A stretch of DNA of 64,000 bases from Pseudomonadaceae bacterium (GTDB lineage: Bacteria > Pseudomonadota > Gammaproteobacteria > Pseudomonadales > Pseudomonadaceae): NCBI GenBank assembly GCA_900766265.1, contig CAAFUS010000006.1:558001-622000 (forward strand), in the 5' to 3' direction. Position numbers and translations under genes: made by a program. Shown here piece by piece: positions 51,107 through 59,347 of the stretch. Every line of letters starts with the position of its first letter. Position 1 is the first letter of the stretch. The notes below the pieces were generated by a model that was not told the DNA's origin, made no database searches, and was given only the letters and a program-made list of their open reading frames with translations.

Positions 51107-51140
51107 AGAGGGGCGCGTCGCGCCCCTCTCTTGGCTCAGG
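51107..51140 (+). terminator. Terminator-like hairpin after yfdX2
   Basis: AGAGGGGCG (51107-51115) pairs with CGCCCCTCT (51121-51129), a 9-bp stem with a 5-nt loop, 20 bp after the yfdX2 stop. The following sequence (CTTGGCTCAGG) is not U-rich, so termination would be partial. Confidence 0.5.
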
Positions 51141-51183
51141 AGTGTTTGCTTTTTCACCCCATTAGATCTTTAGGAGATATTGC

Positions 51184-51795
51184 ATGAACACAGACACCAT
51201 CGCTAATTCCAATGCGGATGACCCCACCAAAGCACTGTGTTCGCTGAGCCAAAATTGGTGGCTTTTTGTGCTGCGCGGTGTCGTGGCATTGATTTTTGCA
51301 GCCCTTGCGTTCTGGATGCCACAATCGGCTCTGTTGGCCATGACCATCATGTTCGGCGCATTTTCCTTGGTCAATGGCGCTTTCAACTTGGTTGCAGCGG
51401 TGCGCCATATCCAGAAAAAAGAGCGCTGGGGCTGGCTGCTGTTCAGCGGCATTGTCGGCATACTTACGGGCGTCGTCGTCCTGGTTGCTCCTTGGGTCGC
51501 CACGATAGTCTTGGCTTCTTTTTTATGGGCTAGCGTGGGCTTCTGGGCGATTTTCACCGGTGTGCTGGAGATATCCGCCGCCGTTCGGCTGCGTCAAGAA
51601 ATCAAGGGTGAAATTTGGCTTGCCTTCAGTGGACTGCTCTCGATTGTCCTTGGCGCTATCGTCTTGTGGATATTTTTTTCCCGTCCGGTCGAGTCATTCC
51701 TGGCCGCAGGCTGGCTGTTGGGCTTCTATGCGGCAGTCTATGGTGTCACGCTTTTGTTCTTGAGTTGGCGTCTTCGCAAAACGCGCCAGGGATAA
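51184..51795 (+). CDS. hdeD: HdeD family membrane protein
   Basis: 203 residues with six predicted membrane segments: FVLRGVVALIFAALAFWMP, LLAMTIMFGAFSLVNGAF, GWLLFSGIVGILTGVVVLV, IVLASFLWASVGFWAIFTG, WLAFSGLLSIVLGAIVLWIF and AAGWLLGFYAAVYGVTLLFLSW. HdeD proteins act in acid resistance at high cell density. This gene and its neighbours are AT-richer than the ICE backbone, a sign of different origin. Confidence 0.9.
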   Translation: MNTDTIANSNADDPTKALCSLSQNWWLFVLRGVVALIFAALAFWMPQSALLAMTIMFGAFSLVNGAFNLVAAVRHIQKKERWGWLLFSGIVGILTGVVVLVAPWVATIVLASFLWASVGFWAIFTGVLEISAAVRLRQEIKGEIWLAFSGLLSIVLGAIVLWIFFSRPVESFLAAGWLLGFYAAVYGVTLLFLSWRLRKTRQG

Positions 51796-51874
51796 GAGCG
51801 GGTCAAACTAAATTCTATGGATATGAGCATCCTCGATTCATACCTCCATAGAAATGACATCGAAGGAGTCATAC

Positions 51875-53020
51875 ATGCAGATGCAATATAGCTATCGAGC
51901 TATCGACAAAGAGTTTCATGAACCTTGGCAGAGAGCTTTGGGAAATGTGATCGAGCACGCCCTCAAGCCATTGCTCGACAAACACACTAAAGATTCAGCG
52001 CAACTTCAAATCGTCCTTGATCGCGACAAGATCAAGCGGCAATTTCTGGCCAGTGGCTATATGCACCTGCCCGGCAAAAAGACTGTCAGCGTTACTGCAT
52101 CACATGACGAGCTGACGCCCCTCGCGCAGATGCTCGCACAGTCGTTGTTCCGTCAGGCCAAGAAGCATTTTGACCGACTGCATGCTCAGGATCAAATCAA
52201 GCGCAAAGCACGACGCGAGCGCTTGCGCGAGCTCAAGGTGCGGATTGCCGCAAAACCCGCATCAGCCGCCCATGAGGCCGAGGCGACCCGAATGCCTCTA
52301 CTGTCGAAACTTGAGGCTGTCGCAAGGCGTGAGCTGGCTTATCTGCGGGCCGTCGGCGATTTACCGCGCGATTATCCGACGCTGCGCGACGTGGTGGATG
52401 AAGCGATTGTCCGAGCTGAGGTGGAATGGCAATCCGTGCCGGGGGAAAAAGAGGCTTACACCGGTCTTTTGAAGCATCTGTTCGCCGTCCTGGATAACGA
52501 AGTGGCAAGCAGCCGGCAATTTGGCGAATTCGTTTCTCTGGACGCGCCGGTCGAACCGGATGCCCAAGACGTCGCCGAGGCCATGGTGGAAGAGGAAGTC
52601 TTCGAATTTTATCAGCCCGATGACACACTCAGGCTGGCCGATATCATCGCTGACAGTCAGCATCCCGATGCCGCAACGATCGCGGAACAGGAGGAGCTAG
52701 TTGATCGGTCGAGCGAGTTCGCTTTTGCATTCGACCTGCTGAAGGACATGCCGCGTTTGTGGCGGCGCATTTTTCTGCTTATCCGTGTGGACGGGCTGGA
52801 TGCCAGCAGCGTCTCTGAAATCCTGCTGATTCCTAGTAAGGAAGATGCTGTCCGAAGGTGGCTCATGCAGGCCGAAGCATTCATCGCTGCTCATCTGGAA
52901 GAGGCCGGAGTAAGCAAAAACGGGAACGATTGGCTCCAAGGCGTTGATTGGTCGGCATTGTCTGTGACCCGGAGCGAGGCAGCCTCACTGTGGTCCAAGG
53001 AGGCGAACCATGAAGAATAA
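51875..53020 (+). CDS. HPF/RaiA-like domain fused to a sigma-region-like HTH (tLST orf11)
   Basis: 381 residues from the ATG at 51875 (AAGGAG upstream). The N-terminal 110 residues (YRAIDKEFHEPWQRALGNVIEHALKPLLDKHTKDSAQLQIVLDRDKIKRQFLASGYMHLPGKKTVSVTASHDEL) have the look of a ribosome hibernation factor (S30AE/HPF/RaiA). After a basic linker and an acidic middle, the C-terminus (FAFDLLKDMPRLWRRIFLLIRVDGLDASSVSEILLIPSKEDAVRRWLMQAEAFIAAHL) resembles sigma-70 region 4. The combined role could link ribosome protection with transcription in stress. Both assignments are by eye. Confidence 0.7.
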   Translation: MQMQYSYRAIDKEFHEPWQRALGNVIEHALKPLLDKHTKDSAQLQIVLDRDKIKRQFLASGYMHLPGKKTVSVTASHDELTPLAQMLAQSLFRQAKKHFDRLHAQDQIKRKARRERLRELKVRIAAKPASAAHEAEATRMPLLSKLEAVARRELAYLRAVGDLPRDYPTLRDVVDEAIVRAEVEWQSVPGEKEAYTGLLKHLFAVLDNEVASSRQFGEFVSLDAPVEPDAQDVAEAMVEEEVFEFYQPDDTLRLADIIADSQHPDAATIAEQEELVDRSSEFAFAFDLLKDMPRLWRRIFLLIRVDGLDASSVSEILLIPSKEDAVRRWLMQAEAFIAAHLEEAGVSKNGNDWLQGVDWSALSVTRSEAASLWSKEANHEE

Positions 53021-53450
53021 TCTTCACCTCGTCTGTCCGCATTGCCAGTCCATCAACCGCGTACCGACTGCGAAGCTATCGGAACATCCCAACTGCGGCC
53101 GCTGCCAGCAGCCCTTGTTCACGGGCGAGCCCATCGAGTTGACCACGGCGACGTTCTCGCGCCACGTGGAGCGCAGCGACCTGCCACTGTTGGTCGATTT
53201 CTGGGCACCTTGGTGCGGGCCGTGCAAGATGATGGCCCCGCAGTTCCAGCAAGCGGCGCACCAGCTCGAACCCAGGATCCGGCTGGCGAAGGTGAATACC
53301 GAGGCTGAGCCCCACCTGGCCGCGCAGTTCGGTATCCGCAGCATCCCGACGCTCGCCCTGTTCCAGGGTGGGCGGGAGATCGGGCGTCAGGCCGGCGCCT
53401 TGGGCGCGCAGGACATCGTGCGCTGGGCATCTGCACAGGTGGGGCGCTGA
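53010..53450 (+). CDS. trxC: Thioredoxin 2-type protein (TrxC-like)
   Basis: 146 residues, starting at 53010 (AAGGAGG upstream) inside the end of the preceding gene (11-bp overlap). The N-terminal zinc finger has C9, C12, C29 and C32, as in TrxC, and the active site WCGPC has C69 and C72. It should reduce disulphides in stress-damaged cytosolic proteins. Complete and normal in length. Confidence 0.93.
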   Translation: MKNNLHLVCPHCQSINRVPTAKLSEHPNCGRCQQPLFTGEPIELTTATFSRHVERSDLPLLVDFWAPWCGPCKMMAPQFQQAAHQLEPRIRLAKVNTEAEPHLAAQFGIRSIPTLALFQGGREIGRQAGALGAQDIVRWASAQVGR

Positions 53451-53453
53451 CCG

Positions 53454-55169
53454 ATGCAGGACTTGCTCGGCGCCACCCTGATCCTGCTGGCGGCATGCAG
53501 CCTCGCGGCGGTGGCGACGGCGGCGTTCAGAGTACCCGCCTTGCTGGGTTACCTCGCCGTCGGCGCCTTACTGGGCCCCTCAGTCACCGGCGTGATCGCG
53601 CCGGGAGAAGCGCTTGATTTTCTGTCCGAGCTGGGAGTGGCGCTGCTGCTGTTCATGGTCGGACTGGAATTCTCCCTCGGGCACTTTTGGCTCACTCGCA
53701 AGACCGTACTGGTGGCTGGCAGTTTGCAGATGGTCGTTGTGGCCGCACCTCTGACCCTGATGCTGATGGGTTTGGGGCAGCCAGCTCAGAGCGCTGCGCT
53801 GCTCGGCACTGCGGCGGCCATGTCGTCCACGGCGCTGGTCAGCCGACAACTGGCCGACCAAGGCGAGCTCACCACCCGCCACGGCCGCAGTGTCATCGCC
53901 GTGCTGGTCTTTCAGGACCTGGCCAGCGTGCCCCTGCTGGCCTTGCTGGCGATCTGGGCGCGCGGCGAGTCGCCGAAGATCGAGCATGTGCTGCTCGAAG
54001 TATTCGGTGTGCTGCTGCTGTTCGCGGCAGCGGCCCTCGCCTCGCGCCGTCTGTTGCATGGCCTGCTGGGCTGGGTGGCGCGGCGGGGCCACGAGGAATC
54101 GTTCGTGCTCGTCTCCTTGTGCGTGGTGGTGGCTGCCGCCGCCGCTGCGCACGCGGTCGGCGTATCTGCCGCCCTGGGTGCGTTTTTGGCCGGCATGGTG
54201 CTGGGCGAGAGCGACTTCCGTCACCACATGGAAAGCCACCTCAAACCGTTTCGCGATGTGTTGTCGGGGGTGTTCTTCGTGACCATCGGCCTGCAGTTGG
54301 ACGGAGCGCAGATTCTTTCGGCACCACTGGCGGTGCTCGCGTGGCTGGCAGTGCTGGTACCGGTCAAGATCGGGCTCAACACCCTGGCCTTGCGGGCGAC
54401 GCGCCTGTCCGCCCTCGATGCCTGGCGCACGGGCATAGCGTTGGGGCATGGCGGCGAGTTCGCCCTGCTGTTGTTGGGCATGGTCTTGCAGCAGCATCTG
54501 ATTCCCGCGACCGTCGTACAACCCATGCTGGTCGCGCTGGTGCTCAGCATGGCCTTGGCACCGCTACTGATCCGCCATCACGATGTACTTGCCCGGTTCT
54601 TGAGCCGCACCGGCGGCGTCATTCAGCCACCCCAGGCTGAAGAAGTTGAGATCACCGCGCAGACAGCGCGATTTCAAGACCACGTCATCATCTGCGGCGC
54701 GGGCGAGCTTGGCCTGACCGTCAGTGAGATTCTTCGCCACGCCGGCGTGGCGCATCTGCTGCTGGAAGCAGACGAGCAGAAGGTAGAGGCCGAGCGTGCC
54801 GCCGGCGTGCCGGTGTTCCATGGCGATGCGAGTCGGCCCGATACCCTGCTGGCTGCCGGGTTGGCGCAAGCGCGTCTGGTGGTGCTCACGTTCGCCCATG
54901 CCCAGCAAGTGCTGCGCATCGCCCAGGCGATTGCCGAGCGCCGTCCGGCGCTGACCTTGTGGGTGTCATGCAGAAGTACGACCGCGGCCGATGCATTTCG
55001 CGCCATGCCCAACGTGCGTGTGTACCAGCAATCCTTTGCCGCAGGCCTTGGGCTGGCGGAACAAGTGATGTCGTCGCTTGGCATGTCGGCCGAGCTCGTC
55101 GAACGAAACATCAGTGCGATGCGCCGCCGTCTCGACAGCGGCAATGTCGCAGGGAGTCCATCTGCATGA
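53454..55169 (+). CDS. kefB: KefB-type cation:proton antiporter with TrkA-N domain
   Basis: 571 residues, with 12 or so membrane segments across residues 1-385 (GLEFSL, the exchanger motif near 68; later FFVTIGLQLDG and GHGGEFALLLLG). A TrkA-N/RCK domain follows (about 405-520: HVIICGAGELGLTVSEILRHAGVAHLLLEADEQKVEAERAAGVPVFHGDASRPDTLLAAGL). This matches the Kef-type potassium/proton antiporters gated by nucleotide or glutathione adducts. In the stress locus it may protect against electrophiles and pH shifts. Confidence 0.92.
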   Translation: MQDLLGATLILLAACSLAAVATAAFRVPALLGYLAVGALLGPSVTGVIAPGEALDFLSELGVALLLFMVGLEFSLGHFWLTRKTVLVAGSLQMVVVAAPLTLMLMGLGQPAQSAALLGTAAAMSSTALVSRQLADQGELTTRHGRSVIAVLVFQDLASVPLLALLAIWARGESPKIEHVLLEVFGVLLLFAAAALASRRLLHGLLGWVARRGHEESFVLVSLCVVVAAAAAAHAVGVSAALGAFLAGMVLGESDFRHHMESHLKPFRDVLSGVFFVTIGLQLDGAQILSAPLAVLAWLAVLVPVKIGLNTLALRATRLSALDAWRTGIALGHGGEFALLLLGMVLQQHLIPATVVQPMLVALVLSMALAPLLIRHHDVLARFLSRTGGVIQPPQAEEVEITAQTARFQDHVIICGAGELGLTVSEILRHAGVAHLLLEADEQKVEAERAAGVPVFHGDASRPDTLLAAGLAQARLVVLTFAHAQQVLRIAQAIAERRPALTLWVSCRSTTAADAFRAMPNVRVYQQSFAAGLGLAEQVMSSLGMSAELVERNISAMRRRLDSGNVAGSPSA

Positions 55170-55660
55170 AGTCAACAGGCCGCAATCCATTTCAGGTCTT
55201 CCGTGACCAATGGGCCATCATGAGTTTTTACGAGCGCTTCGAGCAGGTCGTCGCGCTCGTGCTGTCGGCGGTGATTGCCGTCATCATCGTGGTGTCGCTG
55301 TTCCAGCTCATCTCCATCGTCTTCACGCTGCTGGTTCTCGATGCCTTCAATCCCCTGGATCACAAGGTATTCCAGAGTGTGTTCGGCATGATCATGACGC
55401 TCTTGATCGCGATGGAGTTCAAGCATTCCATCGTGCGCGTGGCGCTGCGTCGGGACAGCATCATCCAGGTCAAGACCGTGATCCTCATCGGCCTGATCGC
55501 GCTGGCACGCAAGTTCGTGGTCCTCGACCCCGACACGAGTCCCGCCAAAATCGCCGCGCTGGCAGGCGCCACACTGGCGCTTGGTACCACTTACTGGCTG
55601 CTGCGCGATCGCGACGACCGCGTCGCCGAGAAATCTGGGCATGAATCGTCATCATCCTAG
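55166..55660 (+). CDS. psiE: PsiE family membrane protein
   Basis: 164 residues; the ATG at 55166 overlaps the kefB stop by 4 nt. Four membrane segments (VVALVLSAVIAVIIVVSLFQLISIVF, VFQSVFGMIMTLLIAM, VKTVILIGLIALARKFVVL, AALAGATLALGTTYWLL) and the PsiE core (EFKHSIVRVALRRDSIIQVKTVILIGLIALARKFVVLD). PsiE was found as a phosphate-starvation-inducible protein; function unknown. It overlaps the M48 gene by 20 nt. Confidence 0.88.
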   Translation: MKSTGRNPFQVFRDQWAIMSFYERFEQVVALVLSAVIAVIIVVSLFQLISIVFTLLVLDAFNPLDHKVFQSVFGMIMTLLIAMEFKHSIVRVALRRDSIIQVKTVILIGLIALARKFVVLDPDTSPAKIAALAGATLALGTTYWLLRDRDDRVAEKSGHESSSS

Positions 55661-56606
55661 TGACCTGCGCGCTGCGTGGTTGCAACATCGCTGGCTCAAC
55701 CGCCTGCAGACCGGGCTGTTGAGCCTGACCCTGGTCGGGATCGCAGCCGCCGCAGGAAGCCTGCTGTTCGGGGAAAGCGGCCTGTGGCTCGCGCTGATTG
55801 CCGTTGCTGGCGCGCTGCTGCTGGAGCCGACAGCTGCGTCGGCGCTGACCTTGCGCCTGTACCGCGCACGGGCTTTGTACCCGCACGAAGCCCCCGAGAT
55901 TTGGGCCCTGTTGCGCGAGCTGTCCGCCCGTGCCGGTTTGCTCGCCACGCCGGTGCCGCACTACGTGCCCAGTGCCGTCGTCAACGCCTTCGCCACCGGA
56001 TCGAAGCAGGAGGCATCGATCGCCCTCACCGATGGCCTGCTGCGCAACCTGAATTCGCGCGAACTGGCGGGTGTGCTCGCGCACGAGGTCGCGCACATCG
56101 CCAATGAGGATATGCGTGTCATGGGGCTGGCGGATTCCGTCACTCGCCTCACGAGCCTGCTGGCCCTTATGGGACAGATCGCGATCCTGCTGAGCCTGCC
56201 CGCGCTGCTGGTTGGCGCGGCGGAGGTCTATTGGCCTGGTCTATTGTTATTGGCCGCATCGCCTCAGCTGGCCCTGCTCGCACAGCTCGGCTTGTCTCGC
56301 GTGCGTGAGTTCGACGCTGACCGCCTCGCTGCGGAACTGACTGGCGACCCGCAGGGGCTGGCGTCCGCGCTGGCGAAAATCGAGCGGGTCAGCCGCTCCT
56401 GGCGCGCCTGGTTGTGGCCGGGATGGGGCAATCCCGAACCCTTCTGGTTGCGCACGCATCCGGCCACGCAAGTACGCATCTCACGCGTACTGACGTTGGC
56501 GCCTGGGCCAGCATCAGCGTTGCCATTCCACGCGCCCCATTTCTTGCCGGAATCCGCTGTGACGCCGCGCCCGCCGCGCTGGCACCCGAGCGGGCTGTGG
56601 CGCTGA
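55641..56606 (+). CDS. M48 family metalloprotease (HtpX-like)
   Basis: 321 residues from the ATG at 55641, which overlaps psiE by 20 nt. Two N-terminal membrane segments (about 23-42 and 47-66), then the zinc site HEVAH at 148-152 and a later acidic ligand region RVREFDADRLAAEL. Two further hydrophobic segments around 170-215 resemble HtpX. It probably removes damaged membrane proteins, alongside FtsH. Confidence 0.9.
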   Translation: MNRHHPSDLRAAWLQHRWLNRLQTGLLSLTLVGIAAAAGSLLFGESGLWLALIAVAGALLLEPTAASALTLRLYRARALYPHEAPEIWALLRELSARAGLLATPVPHYVPSAVVNAFATGSKQEASIALTDGLLRNLNSRELAGVLAHEVAHIANEDMRVMGLADSVTRLTSLLALMGQIAILLSLPALLVGAAEVYWPGLLLLAASPQLALLAQLGLSRVREFDADRLAAELTGDPQGLASALAKIERVSRSWRAWLWPGWGNPEPFWLRTHPATQVRISRVLTLAPGPASALPFHAPHFLPESAVTPRPPRWHPSGLWR

Positions 56607-56630
56607 TTGCCTATCAACAGGAGACTTCTC

Positions 56631-57782
56631 ATGGCCTACCCCGACCCGTACCAACGTCCCGCGCCGGACCACTTCGTCCGGCGCTGGCTCTTCATCACCG
56701 CCTGTATTGCCACGCTCATGCTGGTGTGGCAGTTCCTGCCCGCCATCGAGGCCTGGTTCAGTCCGCGCGAGGCGGCAGATCGCACCGTGACGGCGCGTGG
56801 CGATCTGGCGGCGGACGAGAAAGCCACCATCGAACTGTTCGAAGAATCGCGCGCTTCGGTGGTCTACATCACCACCGCGCAGCTGGTGCGCGACGTCTGG
56901 ACTCGCAATGTCTTTTCCATGCCGCGCGGCACCGGTTCGGGCTTTATCTGGGACGATGCCGGCCACGTCGTCACCAACTTCCACGTCATCCAGGGTGCTT
57001 CTGAAGCCACGGTCAAACTCGCCGATGGCCGCGACTACCAGGCCGCGCTGGTGGGGACGAGCCCAGCGCACGACATCGCCGTGCTCAAGATTGGCGTCGG
57101 TTTCAAGCGCCCGCCGGCCGTGCCGGTCGGCACCAGTGCCGACCTCAAGGTGGGTCAGAAGGTGTTCGCTATCGGCAACCCCTTCGGCCTGGACTGGACG
57201 CTCACCACCGGCATCGTCTCCGCGCTCGACCGCTCGTTACCCGGAGAAGCGGGCGGCCCGGCCATCGATCACCTGATCCAGACCGACGCCGCCATCAACC
57301 CTGGCAACTCCGGTGGGCCGCTGCTCGATTCGGCAGGAAGGCTCATCGGCATCAACACGGCGATCTATAGCCCCTCCGGCGCCTCGGCCGGGATTGGTTT
57401 CGCCGTGCCGGTGGACACCGTCATGCGCGTAGTCCCGCAACTCATCAAGACCGGTAAGTACATCCGTCCGGCGCTGGGCATTGAGGTGGACGAACAGCTC
57501 AATCAGCGCCTGCTTGCACTGACCGGAAGCAAGGGCGTGTTCGTGTTGCGTGTTACCCCTGGTTCGGCAGCGCACAAGGCCGGCCTCGCGGGTGTCGAAG
57601 TCACGCCGCAAGGCATCGTGCCGGGCGACCGCATCATCGATGTTGATGGCAAGGCGACGGACGATGTGGCCAAGCTGCTCGCGCGGCTAGACGACAGGAA
57701 GGTCGGCGATGTGGTGGTCTTGTCAGTGGAACGGGCCGGCAAATCGCGCGAGGTGCGTGTGGAGCTGCAACCCGGGAATTGA
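56631..57782 (+). CDS. degP: DegP/DegQ-like S1C serine protease with PDZ domain
   Basis: 383 residues from the ATG at 56631 (CAGGAGA upstream). One N-terminal membrane segment (about 19-36) with no cleavage site suggests anchoring in the inner membrane with the protease outside. Catalytic triad: H118 (TNFHVI), D148 (SPAHDIAV) and S227 (NPGNSGGPLL). A single PDZ domain fills about 290-375, so it resembles DegS/DegQ-like proteins more than two-PDZ DegP. Last gene of the stress locus. Confidence 0.92.
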   Translation: MAYPDPYQRPAPDHFVRRWLFITACIATLMLVWQFLPAIEAWFSPREAADRTVTARGDLAADEKATIELFEESRASVVYITTAQLVRDVWTRNVFSMPRGTGSGFIWDDAGHVVTNFHVIQGASEATVKLADGRDYQAALVGTSPAHDIAVLKIGVGFKRPPAVPVGTSADLKVGQKVFAIGNPFGLDWTLTTGIVSALDRSLPGEAGGPAIDHLIQTDAAINPGNSGGPLLDSAGRLIGINTAIYSPSGASAGIGFAVPVDTVMRVVPQLIKTGKYIRPALGIEVDEQLNQRLLALTGSKGVFVLRVTPGSAAHKAGLAGVEVTPQGIVPGDRIIDVDGKATDDVAKLLARLDDRKVGDVVVLSVERAGKSREVRVELQPGN

Positions 57783-58014
57783 TTGAACTGAACCTGTGGA
57801 TCAGGCGGTAGTGCAGCGTCGCGGTGATTGAGGTTCTCAGGTCTTCGGCCAGGTAGCGTTCCGCCTCAACCTCCGTAATTTTCGGATGCGATCTGCCTAT
57901 CCGAATAGGCAAGCATGCAACGCCGGAACCTCTTGCCAATCATCGAAGGAGAAAGCGAGGCGCAATCCGCATGAGGTGGACGCAGGCCAGGAACGAGGCA
58001 AACAGGAGGCCGCA
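57783..58014. other. 232-bp region between the DegP-like and LysR genes
   Basis: No gene. It holds an operator-like palindrome (57894-57911) and probably the promoter of the following LysR gene. Confidence 0.5.
57894..57911. promoter_or_regulatory. Operator-like palindrome upstream of the right LysR gene
   Basis: TGCCTAT CCGA ATAGGCA: 7-bp arms around a 4-nt spacer, 103 bp before the TTG start at 58015. It fits the size of a LysR recognition site (T-N11-A), likely autoregulatory. Confidence 0.5.
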
Positions 58015-58923
58015 TTGGAACTCAGACTACTGCGCTATTTCGTTGCGGTCGCGGAAGAACTGCATTTCGCGCGAGCGGCCGAGCGCCTTGGCGTAGAACA
58101 ATCGCCTGTGTCGCGCGCAATGCGCAATCTCGAAGCCACGCTCGGCGTGCAGTTGTTCGACCGCAGCGCGCACCAGACGCGACTGACCTGGGCCGGTCAA
58201 GTGTTCCTCGGTGAGTGCCGGCGTGTGCTGGCCACCGTGGAGCAGGCGGTGAGTGCCGCAAAGGCGGCGGCGCAGGGCTATCAGGGTTATCTGCGCATCG
58301 CCATCTGCGACAGCTTGGCGCAGCCCCACATTGCCACCTTGCTGGCGCGCAGCCGCGAGGAAGAGCCCGAACTGGAGATTCGCGTCTTCGAGCTGCCTTT
58401 CGCGCAGCAGCTCAAGGGCCTGCACAACGATCTGCTGGACATCGGCTTTGCGCTGTCGGACGCGGTGAGCGAAGGCCTTGTCGCCGAGCCCGTGTGGACC
58501 GATCCTCTGTCGGTGATCGTGCCCGTGCGCCACCCCTTGTTGGCGCACGCGGAAGTGCCATTGGATGAAGCCTTGAAGTTTCCGTTGGTACTGTGCCATC
58601 CGGACGCGGGATCGGGCTGCCACCACCAGATCCAGGCGGTGCTTCAAGGTGCGTCCAAGCCGCTCAAGCTGGTAGATCAGGTGACGAGCCTAGGCGTGAT
58701 GCTGACTCTGGTCGGTGCCGGTTATGGCCTAGGTTTCGCCATTGCCTCGCAGGTGCAGACCCTGAACCGCCCCGACATAACCGTTCGCCCCTTGGCCGGC
58801 ACGCCGCCCATGCTGTCCACCTACCTGCTGCGCCGCAGCGCCGAACCCTCTGAGCCCATGAAGCGGTTTCTGCAGCGCGCCCGCGAGGAGTTCCTGCCAA
58901 AGGGAGATGAACCGGCCTCGTGA
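58015..58923 (+). CDS. LysR family transcriptional regulator (3), right member of a duplicated pair
   Basis: 302 residues, read from the TTG at 58015 with AGGAGG 5 nt upstream, the same start context as the LysR at 36348; the longer frame from 57886 contains the palindrome. HTH: LELRLLRYFVAVAEELHFARAAERLGVEQSPVSRAMRNLEATLGVQLFDRSAHQTRLTWAGQ. It is highly similar to the left copy along its entire length. Both copies lie at the end of an element, and the DNA after them (AGTCCA...GTCCAT...GGAAAA...GAGTT) is also related. Confidence 0.9.
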   Translation: MELRLLRYFVAVAEELHFARAAERLGVEQSPVSRAMRNLEATLGVQLFDRSAHQTRLTWAGQVFLGECRRVLATVEQAVSAAKAAAQGYQGYLRIAICDSLAQPHIATLLARSREEEPELEIRVFELPFAQQLKGLHNDLLDIGFALSDAVSEGLVAEPVWTDPLSVIVPVRHPLLAHAEVPLDEALKFPLVLCHPDAGSGCHHQIQAVLQGASKPLKLVDQVTSLGVMLTLVGAGYGLGFAIASQVQTLNRPDITVRPLAGTPPMLSTYLLRRSAEPSEPMKRFLQRAREEFLPKGDEPAS

Positions 58924-59091
58924 CGTTGAGCGCTCGGGTACATTGGCTATTGCTGGCTGTCCATGGCTCGCACTGGACTTGCTCGGAGCGCGCGTTGACC
59001 AAGCGTGGTTTTCAGTCCATAATTATGTCCATCTCGGTTCGCCGAGTGCGGAAAACTCGTTATCAATCAACGAGTTGGGAACACGATGATG
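58924..59091. other. Right end of the element, upstream of the attachment site
   Basis: No gene. It carries the block AGTCCATAATTATGTCCAT (59013-59031), similar to DNA downstream of the left LysR copy, then GGAAAACTCG...AACGAGTT directly before the tRNA remnant. It probably belongs to the recombination region of the element. Confidence 0.5.
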
Positions 59092-59109
59092 TTCCCTTCG
59101 CCCGCTCCA
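59092..59109 (+). repeat. tRNA 3'-end copy, likely attR of the element
   Basis: TTCCCTTCGCCCGCTCCA is the 3' end of a tRNA (T arm remainder, acceptor stem and CCA-type end), most likely tRNA-Gly, the target of ICEclc/PAGI-2-type integrases. The tRNA body is missing here; instead the element lies to the left. A terminator follows at once, as after a real tRNA gene. The intact tRNA and attL should lie left of this window. Confidence 0.7.
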
Positions 59110-59115
59110 GATACC

Positions 59116-59146
59116 AAAGCCCTGCCGCCGCAGGGCTTTTTCTTTT
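59116..59146 (+). terminator. Intrinsic terminator after the tRNA remnant
   Basis: AAAGCCCTGC (59116-59125) pairs with GCAGGGCTTT (59130-59139) around CGCC, followed by TTTCTTTT. This is the native terminator of the chromosomal tRNA gene, left behind by integration. Confidence 0.9.
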
Positions 59147-59347
59147 AGCCATGGCAGCTTCACGGCCGCAGCGCTCGCTCCTGAGAGTCCAGCCAGCGAG
59201 ATGTCCGTTGCCGGCAAAGCGCTGGCTGACTGGCACGGGCGAGCCGAAGGAAGTGACTCGATCGATGACGCCTGTTGATCCCGCCGCCGTGCCCAGACTT
59301 GCCTGGCGAATGGCACGCGATGGCGCCTCGGCCAGAGCCGCCCGGCC

